This document shows, piece after piece, positions 48,201 through 54,920 of a DNA stretch of 64,000 nucleotides. Location of the stretch: assembly GCA_905235135.1 (NCBI GenBank), contig CAJOKR010000025.1:1-64000 (forward strand), in the 5' to 3' direction. Position 1 is the first letter of the stretch, and each line of letters starts with the position of its first letter. Source of the stretch: an uncultured Bacteroidales bacterium (lineage in GTDB: Bacteria; Bacteroidota; Bacteroidia; Bacteroidales; WCHB1-69). A program made the translations under genes and the position numbers. The notes beneath the pieces are model-generated. The model was not told where the DNA came from, did not search any database, and worked only from the letters and a program-made list of their open reading frames with translations.

Positions 48201-49579
48201 TGGTTGTTACGATTGATGACAATGGTGAGGCTTGCGGTTCTGTGAGCGAATCGATTATCATCAATGTCAACCCGAACCCGAATCCCACGATCACTGGTCC
48301 TGCTAAGGCTTGTAGCGGTGACAATATCACCTTCGTCGCTGAGCCCGATGGTGCTAATTACACCTATGTATTTACCATCGACGGCAACTATGAGAATATG
48401 GTTGTCTCTGGTAATGAGGTTTCTGCTGATGTCTTTGCTGACGGTGTTGAGTTCGTTACGGCTCAAGTTACCGTTACGGATGAGCACGGTTGTTCCGGTA
48501 CTTCCGAGACCAGCCTGCCCGTCAGAGTCACTGACAGACCTGAGTTCATCTTCTACAACGCTGATGGTTCTGAGAATACCGCTCATTACTATGAAGCAGA
48601 GACGGGTAATACCGCCAGCACTGTTGGTCTCAACTACGGTTGGATGATTAACACCAACTGCGCTATCGAAGATAAGTTGGTCTATGTTGAGTTCGACTAC
48701 TACTACAATGGTGAGTTGATTGCTGACAACACTACGATTGGTCAATACTTGGCTACTCAAACCCAAACTGACGAGTATGGCAATACAAATCCGTTTGTCA
48801 CGGCTCTTACCTTCAGTTGGTTGAATGGTGACCAATCTCCGCACCAGCCGAATACTTCCCTGTACAACTTCTCCATCGCTAACCCGAACGTTTCTACGGC
48901 AGGTAACCACTTCCCGAATACCAACCTGGGTCTCTCCAACACCGATGTGTATGATGACCTCTGGATGCACTTCATCGGTGATCGTAAGGTGGATGCCACT
49001 ATTGTACCGTTCAGATTGAATGGTGAGTACAAGGTTGTCTATAGACTCTACTCCACGACTAGCGAGGATGACTTCATGAATCTGTACTATGAGAATAGTC
49101 ACCACATGGATGACAACTACTATGGTCAGAAGCTGCACCTCGGTGGTCAGAACGCCTTCACGAACAATCCTACTCTCACTCTGTTGATCAGCGATTCAAT
49201 CATCATCAACGTTACGGGTGAGAACATGGTTCCGTCCACCACTCCTGGTGAGGAAATGACTGTTACTCCTGAGGTTGCTCCTCAGCTGGCTATGGAAGAT
49301 GCCGTTATCGTTCCTGACATGGAAGTTTGGCCGAACCCGGCTCCCGCTGTCACCACGACCCTCAAGGCCCGCGTCCACAACTTGAACGGCGACGCTACCG
49401 TAACCTTGACAACCCTCACCGGTAAGCAAGTCTATAACGGTAGGATCTTTATCAACAACGATAACTACTACTTCGAGTTCGATGTGAACAGCCTCTCCGT
49501 TGGCTCTTACATCATGACTGTCCGTACCGCTACTGACGTCATCACGAAGAAGGTCATCGTCACCTCCCTTGCACGGTAG
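39242..49579 (+). CDS. Giant SprB-like secreted protein with T9SS type A sorting domain
   Basis: 3445 residues. Sec signal MKKLLSICFLSILLGLLSFS...AQAQ; N-terminal unique domain to about 300; Ig/HYR-like domains; an inserted domain at about 625-815 (YTQQIYTPEEVPAGEITKM, then WNEISFTHPYSYTGEKNL); more Ig-like domains with NACKLDTTN and DNCGFTDLT Cys pairs; about seven SprB-like repeats of 80-90 residues at about 1540-2120 (pattern NG.I.V, L..G.Y.V.V, then GC); further beta domains; and a T9SS sorting domain at the end (VWPNPAPAV...GSYIMTVRTATDVITKKVIV). It is likely a T9SS-exported adhesin or surface filament. Codon use inside about 41.8-48.6 kb strongly prefers GCT, GTT and ACT/ACG, unlike both ends and the neighbours. 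Confidence 0.93.
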   Translation: MKKLLSICFLSILLGLLSFSAQAQNCGFVIKNLQPDTIEGVVQMSPDGLLPLEHTLGHGVFINPTDPYDYYGNATVDRTELYELFLCNSCNLDDKTKVSLDWILQRQDEDGNWVTVNDNLSDYVDFDIYTLYPEINNLGVCNSITWLGGRVPNGFGYCEQAVAPDMFHGITCNTPTNYPGAVPVGQGTPYSVMNQLGELIPAMGMTPIYTEALDYFYYDFFSQTRTLFQLKWKQVGKYRLIVNLRERIGGTAWNNLTWNENETTDFIGGHQSCCGEILMSDTLSYPVFGEFSKEVCENETWTFGQPSNTFTVTTPDTNVVFGRTLNAGSGNCEMFQSDSIYRVHFFVRHTPVVVVKDTNICRCATPDVMASITVDTVGLNDTQCSYKIQWMHSDMKWYDEQGYYTKFPDSHDILPSDWNGDTIYTYIVRQINTYNDTLDCVGPQAQFTVTLKEMLAPEITSPAADTLDFCIEAIDATTSLDLAAQAQDECGTTIHWYTKLTSARYYESLPVGNTFTSYIDKTSILEGATPQVFLANYLPSVNKDTTLYFFATSYNEDLECESRKFDYFVVLIHQTPELTPTIAKSVYCQHDNVEMTATVTNDPQHTDPDYTFVWTGVTIPANEEKEIEVSGPEEVLSDCLPLNDYYLRNYTQQIYTPEEVPAGEITKMAFKFGDGQSPITSKSSDVEIYLTTTNKNAFNSAADFVTTDLELVYTGDMNVTSGWNEISFTHPYSYTGEKNLVVVVKDNSGGYDRRSYFSCSKTSDNSNKAMAFWTDNALPNPITSPVGGRLGIYNHRNDIKFTVIPTSVAYTTSDSCHHAYNQLDTTGHQCGDTLRSSVYVIDGNGCTSQPVNFVYVMNDTLAPTVTGAIDTTRLNACKLDTTNTFHYNSIADFPATITITDDAVVPGDNCGFTDLTMTYTSTYKDGDCEDTLTYNYVVTDWCGNNATFSQVFISHDSSAPYFEFAEGEFPYVRLFPVPAYHDCQYNSPDSMDFVNAVAAHVRDNCTDSATLMQSVKFHWENTALPPVGEDPTGATNIFRQKNHLTVAAVITDNCGNTADSLFIYLDKPDSIWIEEEITNLDAICQGDTSNLTFNADLIHGDEHLGLIEPLTYEWSVLNGRTATFGTPTALTTNVVPEGFGDFIFVLTVTDANECSAVSGYYKLHVNAYPDVKIVANPHDGSVNPFCPTYGDVALQVVDKNTNEVVSGLTYEWSGEDVNASTLATTTLSIQPSKCTHDYVANVHVTDPIGCDATATITIHVADNEAPVLADGSLKDSVLEYQANCELKVPDFAPFMEGNVTDNCFSYAKGEITYEQTPANGTVINDEDWTDGYFIVTVKLTDACDNFSTYTVKAIKPVNEPKLALQLSADSLCENDEAYANGITISSTVTDGKAPFTYAWTQGISTDVISTVENYIVTESHGTYEYTLVVTDANGCTAEATVDVTIFYRGDDFPTREWANTLCQGYNGALAIDTVPYGYSFIFQENGILVLKSQDVPAHETSPWNTVLYSPCAPGEWTLTIITPDGCEHDTLIYIPNDPKGTPAPVATPHDVTNCLDNNGWIEVTMQAGYTYYFIDGNDTTLITNATISGLSASSYKIFRVDNATGCPSEAITLTLGTTAEGPDFEIGNAVANTRCVAPANGSFDLLTPNLHYVVTLGDDTIYEGTITDVYTVANLAEGDYHVIVTDPETNCQNADDIHVGDNTNKPSVHGVPTDNTYCDQELGADGSIAVTVGNNTTYKVYDAEEEEVGTTGLWQGTYYVVAVDNLGCTATDTVNVGFTPTYPTIKADSTMNMSCVEENANGTITITITNTPAGKTYRLWSMDEEGEWAGPVEQTTNVFTGLLAGEYQYQVVSTKGCESALGTITVEQYELEEMTLTSTADYMCEPTNTIAGNGTITVTAPVASTGHTFTYTLGEVSNTTGVFTNLAHGEYVVTAVETESGCTVEGETTVESNAYVVTMDSVVTPNNHCAEPFNGAVTINVTTNNPNAQLTYKLDDGEFQTSNTFEALEDGHYTAVIYDANVNCYYELGIDIDRQENNLALTGVTTPNHGCTPDLYDGTLTVEATSTTWANPSYQFSFQHGDYATTSSWNQLSAGNYTVTVMEMNSHCTAEETFTVDPEGCLPVITDTAYNHNLNPAHWHFCLNTENAYLEFSATLPEGCENEGFAYNWSVDCHAQTGTGNIIPVATDEVHCCTYTMTVTSLATGCTSELPVYVCIDAIPAIQFQINHADFNDVPRVKEICVNEEVTVGIKPNSWEHAVWTNGYHSVIDPTYEFVVEPYATTPGVMKSFCVDVIDYNGCPNQGVISLLSKPLPVAEVYDTACTCVDLFNHAAYRPVSVAFCYDADLADANNHVHYQFNDTIFGGGVNGCDSVTIHYITLLGEPEISGEVDTAFCAGTTIADVIADVVITNAIDTVIYLNGQEVELTDALAYHNCDIDKLEIIAFSGSYSEYGEMIYCNDYAYYNFVVNTAPKFNANLVVAENYCANGQPRVLAIPAHSNNMCTNEVTTMHLYVTNTANINDVFVDLGAVTAPEISFIPRKAYNGKKLAIEIKNSCGSDVKFADLVVDSTVIELTNVEYCEGTAISYDAMLPNHYDPANVTAYLITATGAQPYEPNTLLTYAQNGTQIYFVVRGEICPYVVTDTVNLVIYPKPTVTLQPNHDMCLEDAATALTNAVTAQYATTEKWQYKATANATAYMDAADVDALVEAIKDMPEAHIAYYVWNKCGEATAYADVRILQPLQITAQNVLVCPDATLSNVKALANVSVDYNNYLASEVDVVYTVKVADVDVTLDSNSVVLDYTTAYNDLTITATAQTKDGVEACGDASTPIVVSFKHSTFTDPTFKAACDDQMLSEFIATQPSYTGNDSAVGHWEVLDDSEDYYEVNPNEYVVDWATNPWVKYVWSTQCDDNYETESVVLREYINRAPEITDLVYSLTACEGGTISESATNLEVVYHGNESLYTTTWTVDGEEFDFNTPLTMDYDSMELVVTIDDNGEACGSVSESIIINVNPNPNPTITGPAKACSGDNITFVAEPDGANYTYVFTIDGNYENMVVSGNEVSADVFADGVEFVTAQVTVTDEHGCSGTSETSLPVRVTDRPEFIFYNADGSENTAHYYEAETGNTASTVGLNYGWMINTNCAIEDKLVYVEFDYYYNGELIADNTTIGQYLATQTQTDEYGNTNPFVTALTFSWLNGDQSPHQPNTSLYNFSIANPNVSTAGNHFPNTNLGLSNTDVYDDLWMHFIGDRKVDATIVPFRLNGEYKVVYRLYSTTSEDDFMNLYYENSHHMDDNYYGQKLHLGGQNAFTNNPTLTLLISDSIIINVTGENMVPSTTPGEEMTVTPEVAPQLAMEDAVIVPDMEVWPNPAPAVTTTLKARVHNLNGDATVTLTTLTGKQVYNGRIFINNDNYYFEFDVNSLSVGSYIMTVRTATDVITKKVIVTSLAR

Positions 49580-49598
49580 TCGATAAACTGAATAAAGC

Positions 49599-49636
49599 AA
49601 AGGAGTTGTGCGCACATCGCGTGCAACTCCTTTTTT
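49599..49636 (+). terminator. Terminator after the giant gene
   Basis: Stem AAAGGAGTTG / CAACTCCTTT enclosing a partly paired 15-base loop, followed by T residues. Confidence 0.85.
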
Positions 49637-49649
49637 GTTTAGATAGTGA

Positions 49650-49769
49650 TTAGTGATCAGTGAACTGTGATTAGTGAATAGTGATTAGTAATCAGTTATT
49701 AAATTCTGGTATCAAGCAATAGTCTTAAGTCTCTAGTCTAAAGTCCCAAGTCTTAAGTCTAAAATCCCA
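49650..49769. repeat. GTGATTA and AAGTCTT-type arrays
   Basis: Units of GTGATTA/GTGATCA/GTGAATA, then AAGTCTC/TAGTCTA/AAGTCCC units up to the ABC exporter start. No gene. Confidence 0.75.
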
Positions 49770-51553
49770 ATGAGTTTTCTTCCGAAATTTCTTCGACAAT
49801 ATGCTGGGCGTTTGGCGCTGGTGTTCCTGCTGAACGTGCTGAGTTAACGATTTTCACGTTTCTAATGATCGAGCCGTTCGTTAAGTTGTTGTTCAGGGGG
49901 ACGTTGGAGGGGTTGAGTCCCGTGTCAGCCTACATGGTTTCCATTGTTTCTGCGGTGGTGCCGTTGGATAGTGCACGGGAATCCATTGCGGTGCTGATTG
50001 TGGCGGCTGCGGTGCTCTATTTCCTCCGCAATCTGGCAGCCTACGGATCGCAGTGGGTGATGGCGCACGTACGTAGCGACTTCCTCTACCAGTTGCGCAA
50101 CCGCCTTTACGAGAAGATGATTTCGTTGCCGTTGGGCTATTTCACCATGGAGAGTCGTGGCGATACGGTGACTCGTGCGGTGAATGACACCCAGGAGGTG
50201 GAATATACCGTGCTGACCTCCATCCACAAGTTCCTGACGGATCCGATTGCGCTGGTCTGCTACTTGACCTTCCTCTTCTACATCGACTACCAGCTCTCCC
50301 TTTGGGCTGTACTGCTGATGCCCATCTCGTTCTTGATTATCGGGTTCTTGTCACATCTGCTCAAACGTTCCTCCAAGACCTACCGCCAACGGCTTGGGGT
50401 GTTGCTCTCACATGTGGAGGAGACTCTTTCCGGTCTGCGGGTAATTTATGGCTTTAACGCACAGGAACGAGCCTATCGGAAGTTCGAGAAACTGAACAAC
50501 GAGTTCCATGAGAATCAGAAAAAGGTTTATCGGCAGAGCTATCTCGCTAATCCTTTGAGTGAGTTCCTCGGGGTGGTCTCGGTGATGGTGGTATTGGTGA
50601 TTGGAGGTTCCTTAGTGCTGTCAGAACGTTCCACGCTTTCGGCTGAGCTCTTCATCACCTATATTGCGCTGTTCACCCAGATCATCACCCCGGTGTCGAA
50701 TATCTCTTCCGCCTTTGCTGATTACAAACGAGGCGAGGCTGCCCTGGACCGCATACAAGATTTTCTCGCCATTGGGGATCAGGTCGAGGATCGTCCGGAT
50801 GCGATGCCTGTGCCGGGATTCCATCAGGAAATTGCGTTTCAGGATGTCTCGTTTGCATACGCGGACACGGACGTTCTGCACAATATCAATCTGACAATAC
50901 CCAAAGGCAAGACGGTGGCGTTAGTAGGTTCTTCGGGTGCAGGCAAGACCACGCTCGCGGATCTACTAATGCGTTTTTACGATGTCACCAGTGGGCAATT
51001 GCTGTTGGATAACATCCCCGTGGACCATTACCGTGTTTCAGACTATCGCGGGTTGTTCGCGCTCGTTTCCCAGGATGTGATGCTCTTCCACGATACAATC
51101 TACCGGAACATCACGCTGGGTTGCGATGCCACGATGGAAGAGGTGATGGAGGCTGCCAAGGCTGCCAACATCTACGACTTCGTAATGTCCCTCCCCGATG
51201 GTTTCGACCACGTGGTCGGCGATCGAGGGGTAGCATTGTCGGGCGGACAGCGCCAGCGGGTGAGCATCGCCCGTGCCGTGTTGCGTAAAGCACCGATTCT
51301 GGTTTTGGACGAGGCCACTTCCGCGATGGACACCGAATCGGAACGGCTGGTGCAGCAATCGGTGGATGCTTTGTCGAAACAGCGCACGGTGGTGGTCATC
51401 GCCCACCGTCTATCCACCATCCGCCACGCCGACTGCATCTGCGTGTTGGACGCTGGCCAGATTGCGGAGGTGGGAACACATGAGGAACTGATGGCGATGA
51501 AGGGCGCGTATTACCAATTTGTAGAGACGCAAAATTTTGCATCTCTACCATAA
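49770..51553 (+). pseudogene. MsbA-type ABC exporter (fused permease and ATPase), frameshifted near the N terminus
   Basis: A start at 49770 (MSFLPKFLRQYAGRLALVFL) runs into TAA at 49845. One added base in CTGAGTTAACG joins it to the open frame ending at 51553, which otherwise would start at 49865. The membrane domain has six segments. The ATPase has Walker A VGSSGAGKTTLADLLM, the Q-loop LVSQDVM, the signature ALSGGQRQRVSIARA, Walker B ILVLDEATSAMD and the switch IAHRLSTI. Likely substrates are lipids or drugs. The last ten residues (VETQNFASLP) are encoded by a dispersed 28-base palindrome. Starting at 49865 would lose the first membrane helix. Confidence 0.85.
51521..51548. repeat. 28-base palindrome lying inside the ABC exporter coding end
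   Basis: GTAGAGACGC, AAAATTTT, GCATCTCTAC: one mismatch in the right arm. It supplies the codons for VETQNFASL. Confidence 0.85.
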
Positions 51554-51581
51554 CCCTTTTTACATTGTTAATTAAAACATT

Positions 51582-52247
51582 ATGTCAAAACATAAATTAG
51601 AACGGTTCGCAGAAAACGCGACATTTGGGAATTTGTTCCAGCATACGGAGTATGACAGGGTAGGGAAGGAGTTTCCCTTGCGGGGTCGTTGGAAGGAGGA
51701 TTATTTCCACAATGACCGGCCCATCGTGCTGGAGTTAGGATGCGGCAAGGGGGAATACACCGTCGCGATGGCGAAGCGGTTTCCCGAACGCAATTACATT
51801 GGTATTGACCGGAAGGGAGCACGGCTTTGGCGTGGCTGTAAGGATGCGATTGAGCAGAAGTTGGCGAATGTGGCTTTCCTGCGCATCACCATCGACCACA
51901 TCGGGCTCTATTTCGCGCCCGGCGAAGTGGATGAAATTTGGGTCACCTTTCCGGACCCGCAAATCAAGAAGGAGCGCAAGCGGTTAGTCGGTCCCCACTT
52001 CGTGAATGACTACTACCGGCAGATTTGGCCGGCAGACGGAGGCATCCTCCATCTCAAGTCCGACAGCGACTTCCTGTACGAGTACCTTCTCGAAACTGCC
52101 CAGGAACAGCATTGGCAGCTTCTCGAGAATATCCCCGACGTCTATGCTGGCACCGCCGTCCCGCTTCTCACCGAAGTGCAGACGTTTTACGAGAAGATGT
52201 GGTTAGCGGAGGGGAAAACGATTCACTACGTGAGACTTAAGATTTGA
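51582..52247 (+). CDS. trmB: tRNA (guanine-N7-)-methyltransferase
   Basis: The 221-residue class I SAM methyltransferase has the SAM-binding LELGCGKGEYTVAMAK, YIGIDRKGARLW, and the TrmB signature VTFPDPQIKKERKR. It methylates G46 in the variable loop of tRNAs. The start is preceded by an A/T-rich leader only; a strong terminator follows after a heptamer array. Confidence 0.95.
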   Translation: MSKHKLERFAENATFGNLFQHTEYDRVGKEFPLRGRWKEDYFHNDRPIVLELGCGKGEYTVAMAKRFPERNYIGIDRKGARLWRGCKDAIEQKLANVAFLRITIDHIGLYFAPGEVDEIWVTFPDPQIKKERKRLVGPHFVNDYYRQIWPADGGILHLKSDSDFLYEYLLETAQEQHWQLLENIPDVYAGTAVPLLTEVQTFYEKMWLAEGKTIHYVRLKI

Positions 52248-52282
52248 GACTTTGGACTTAAGACTTTGGACTTAAGACTTAA
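52240..52282. repeat. GACTTAA / GACTTTG heptamer array
   Basis: About five 7-base units overlapping the trmB stop and ending at the terminator. Confidence 0.75.
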
Positions 52283-52319
52283 AAAAGGCGCGGTTACCAA
52301 GTAGGTTTCCGCGCCTTTT
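52283..52319 (+). terminator. Terminator after trmB, facing gcvT
   Basis: Stem AAAAGGCGCGG / CCGCGCCTTTT with a 15-base loop; it can serve both convergent genes. Confidence 0.85.
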
Positions 52320-52343
52320 CGCATTTTCCGCAAATATCCGCAA

Positions 52344-53438
52344 TTATTCGGGTTTGTAGAACGGCATCTTCACAGTGACGGCCTTCAGCAGGCGGTTGCG
52401 CACCTTGATGAAGATCTCCGTGCCGGATTTCGCAAACTCTTTCTTGATAAGCGCGGTGCCGATGCCCTTGTTCACGGACGGGCCAAATGTACCCGAGCGA
52501 ACCTCGCCGATGACATTGCCCTCAGCGTCGCACACCTCGTAGCCGTTTCTCGGAATACCGCGGTCGATGAGCTCGAAACCGGCGATACGGCGCGTCACAC
52601 CGTTGGCCTTCAGGTCTTCCATGAACTTGCGGTCGATGAAGTCCTTGCCATCCACAAATTTGGTAATCCAACCCAGACCAGCCTCGATCGGGGAAATCGT
52701 ATCGTCAATCTCGTGACCGTACAGGCAGAAGCCCATTTCCAGACGCAGCGTGTCGCGAGCACCCAGACCGATGGGTTTGATGTCGAATTCGGCACCAGCC
52801 TCAAAGACGGCGTCCCAAATCTTCATCGCATCCTCGTTCTTGAAATAGATTTCGCATCCGCCGCTGCCAGTGTAACCCGTGGTGGAGAACAAGATGTTGT
52901 CAATGCCGGCAAACGTGATGATCTGGTTGGTGTAATACTCCATATCGACGACGTTGGCGGCGGTCAGCTTCTGCATGGCCTTGAGAGCCAGAGGACCCTG
53001 GACAGCCAATTGGGAAATGCTGTCGGAGATATTCTCAATCTCTGCACCAAAAGCCTTGTTCTGCTCAACGACCCATGCCCAGTCCTTGTCAATGTTAGCG
53101 GCATTCACCACCAACAGATAATCCTCATCGTGAAGGTTATAGACCAGCAGGTCATCCACAATGCCGCCCTTGCCATTCGGGAAGCAGCTGTATTGCACCT
53201 TGCCCGGGAACAGCGCAGCAACGTCGTTCGTGGTGATGTGTTGCAGAAGAGCCAGCGCCTTGGGGCCCTTCACGGTGAATTCGCCCATGTGGGAAACATC
53301 GAACACGCCCACCTTGTTTCTCACCTGCAGGTGCTCGTTGGTGATGCTGTCGTACTGAATCGGCATGTAAAAGCCAGCAAATTCTTCCATTTTGGCGCCC
53401 AACGCCTCATGTTTCGCTCTGTAAACAGTTTCTTTCAT
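52344..53438 (-). CDS. gcvT: Aminomethyltransferase (glycine cleavage T protein)
   Basis: The 364-residue protein transfers the methylene group of glycine to tetrahydrofolate. Seen are the start [39 protein letters not shown], the [13 protein letters not shown] folate/amine site, [21 protein letters not shown], and the C-terminal [20 protein letters not shown] barrel. Full length. The other cleavage-system genes are not in the window. Confidence 0.96.
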   Translation of the reverse strand: MKETVYRAKHEALGAKMEEFAGFYMPIQYDSITNEHLQVRNKVGVFDVSHMGEFTVKGPKALALLQHITTNDVAALFPGKVQYSCFPNGKGGIVDDLLVYNLHDEDYLLVVNAANIDKDWAWVVEQNKAFGAEIENISDSISQLAVQGPLALKAMQKLTAANVVDMEYYTNQIITFAGIDNILFSTTGYTGSGGCEIYFKNEDAMKIWDAVFEAGAEFDIKPIGLGARDTLRLEMGFCLYGHEIDDTISPIEAGLGWITKFVDGKDFIDRKFMEDLKANGVTRRIAGFELIDRGIPRNGYEVCDAEGNVIGEVRSGTFGPSVNKGIGTALIKKEFAKSGTEIFIKVRNRLLKAVTVKMPFYKPE

Positions 53439-53479
53439 ATCGATTTTCTTTATTGTTTGTACTAATTTTTTTTCGACTG

Positions 53480-53487
53480 CAAAAATA
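53480..53487 (-). promoter_or_regulatory. -7 box for gcvT
   Basis: Minus-strand TATTTTTG, 41 bases before the ATG. Confidence 0.6.
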
Positions 53488-53499
53488 CAAAATTAATTA

Positions 53500-53525
53500 G
53501 ACTTAAGACTTGAGATATGAGACTT
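53500..53525. repeat. GACTTAA heptamer array, left of S23 pseudogene
   Basis: Three 7-base units (GACTTAA, GACTTGA, GATATGA) between the gcvT promoter and the S23 promoter. Confidence 0.6.
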
Positions 53526-53560
53526 TTTTTCTGATGTGATCGTTGTGTTGAAAAAAAGAC

Positions 53561-53568
53561 TACTTTTG
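53561..53568 (+). promoter_or_regulatory. -7 box for S23 pseudogene
   Basis: TACTTTTG, 33 bases before ATG 53602. Confidence 0.5.
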
Positions 53569-53601
53569 CAAAAAGTATTATCTAACAAAATATTTTATAT
53601 T

Positions 53602-53974
53602 ATGAAAACTTATTCATTTGAAAACCTTGAAGTTTGAAAAAAATCCAGAGAACTTGTACTATGTGTTTACCGCATTCAATCCTCTTTTCCTTCATTTGAA
53701 AAATATGGTTTGGGTAATCAGTTGAGGAGAGCTGTTGTTTCCGTGTTATCAAATTTTGTTGAAGGAAATGCCCGCTATTCCATAAAAGAACAAATACATT
53801 TCATTGAGATTGCCCTCGGATCGTTGATGGAAGTCTATTGTCAGTTGACATTAGCTTCATGATTTAAACTACATCACTGAAGAGCAATTAAAACTCTGCA
53901 AAGAGAAAATAGGAGAAGTTTATAGGTTACTAAAAGGAATGCGGTACCAAAAGTTCAAACAGCTCCCTACCTAA
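53602..53974 (+). pseudogene. Four-helix-bundle (S23/IVS-encoded) protein, degenerate
   Basis: Conceptual protein MKTYSFENLEV-W-KKSREL...GLGNQLRRAVVSVLSNFVEGNARYS...QIHFIEIALGSLMEVYCQL...LKGMRYQKFKQLPT, typical of the S23 family encoded within 23S rRNA intervening sequences or as free-standing genes. The conserved Trp codon is TGA at 53635-53637, and one extra T at 53860 shifts the frame before DLNYITEEQL. Two independent lesions make it a pseudogene. The -7 box is intact. Heptamer arrays lie on both sides. Confidence 0.85.
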
Positions 53975-54020
53975 TAGTCTTAAGTCTCAAGTCTCAAGTC
54001 TTAAGTCTCAAGTCTTAAGT
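53975..54020. repeat. AAGTCTT/AAGTCTC heptamer array, right of S23 pseudogene
   Basis: About six 7-base units between the S23 stop and the cytidylate-kinase-like stop. Confidence 0.85.
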
Positions 54021-54021
54021 C

Positions 54022-54654
54022 CTACTGCGGGTATTTCTTCAGCACATTCTCCGCCAGGAACTGCGCCACCTGGTCGGTAGTGAATCCTGAGACGTTGATG
54101 ACAATGTCGTAATTGCGGGCATCGTAGCGGGATGTTTCGGCGAAAGCTTTCGTGTAGTTTTCGCGGGCCTTGTCGGTACGTTCCATAATCTCGCGGGCGC
54201 CTTTTTCGTCCACGCCCTGCTTCTCCATCAGACGTTTCACGCGGCATTCGGGGTTGGCGATGATGAGCAGGCGCATGGCGTTGGGGTCGTCCTTGAAAAT
54301 ATGGAAGCCGGTGCGCCCCACGATGATGCAGGATTCTTGTGCGGCGAGTTCTTTGAGGATTTTCGCTTCCTCATAGTAAATCTGTCTTGAATCGACCTCG
54401 AAGGATTCGAAGGCGATGGCGGCCGTGGTGCCGAACTGCTTGTAGAAGCGGCAGAAATCGGCCCACCAGCCCTGTTTCGTGGCTTTGACCTTTTCGAGTT
54501 CCTCTTCTGAAAGGTTGTATTTTTCGCGGATGGAGGCGAGGATTTCCTTGCCATAGACTTTCACGCCGAGCAGCTCGCCCAGCTTTTCGGCGATTTCCTT
54601 ACCGCCGGAGCCCGCCTCGCGGTTGATGGTGATGACGAATTTTTGATCTGCCAT
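54022..54654 (-). CDS. Cytidylate kinase-like family protein
   Basis: The 210-residue P-loop protein starts VITINREAGSGGKEIAEKLG, matching the cytidylate-kinase-like family; the phosphate loop is REAGSGGKEI. Later CIIVGRTGFHIF, the RVKRLMEKQGVDEKGAREIMERTDKARE lid and YDIVINV fit the fold. It is not the canonical Cmk; the substrate is unproven. Alone on the minus strand with its own promoter. Confidence 0.88.
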   Translation of the reverse strand: MADQKFVITINREAGSGGKEIAEKLGELLGVKVYGKEILASIREKYNLSEEELEKVKATKQGWWADFCRFYKQFGTTAAIAFESFEVDSRQIYYEEAKILKELAAQESCIIVGRTGFHIFKDDPNAMRLLIIANPECRVKRLMEKQGVDEKGAREIMERTDKARENYTKAFAETSRYDARNYDIVINVSGFTTDQVAQFLAENVLKKYPQ

Positions 54655-54687
54655 ATTGTTCGTTTTTGTTATTTATAAATTAGACGG

Positions 54688-54695
54688 CAAAAGTA
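54688..54695 (-). promoter_or_regulatory. -7 box for cytidylate-kinase-like gene
   Basis: Minus-strand TACTTTTG, 33 bases before ATG 54654. Confidence 0.6.
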
Positions 54696-54711
54696 CGATT
54701 TTTCGTGATTG

Positions 54712-54739
54712 GTAGAGACGCAAAATTTTGTGTCTCTAC
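54712..54739. repeat. 28-base palindrome, CAAAATTTTG core
   Basis: One G-to-A type change in the right arm (TGTCTCTAC). Lies between the divergent cytidylate-kinase-like and RsmI-like promoters. Confidence 0.85.
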
Positions 54740-54779
54740 GTAAGGGTTTTCCATGTGCCTCTGTGATTTGTATTTTGTG

Positions 54780-54787
54780 TATTTTTG
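54780..54787 (+). promoter_or_regulatory. -7 box for RsmI-like gene
   Basis: TATTTTTG, 133 bases before ATG 54921, leaving a structured leader. Confidence 0.5.
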
Positions 54788-54815
54788 CCGCTCGAAATAT
54801 ATAATGCCTTAAGTA

Positions 54816-54878
54816 GCCTCGAAGAGGCAAAACGCACGAAGTGCAATTAACCCCACACAAGCGAAGCGCAGTGTGGGG
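54816..54878 (+). promoter_or_regulatory. Three consecutive GAA-loop hairpins in the leader of the RsmI-like gene
   Basis: GCCTC-GAA-GAGGC (54816-54828), GCAC-GAA-GTGC (54834-54844), and CCCCACAC...GTGTGGGG (54851-54878) with an inner GC-GAA-GC. All lie downstream of the -7 box, so they would be in the transcript. Whether this is a regulatory leader or a dispersed repeat is not known. Confidence 0.5.
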
Positions 54879-54920
54879 GTGAGACAATGACGAAACAGAC
54901 AAAGTTACAATAATCATAGT

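Noticed and set aside
53635..53637. TGA read as Trp (codon reassignment) in the S23 gene
   Set aside because: Other genes use TGG for Trp and TGA as stop, for example at aminotransferase and antitoxin ends. A second lesion in the same gene points to decay.
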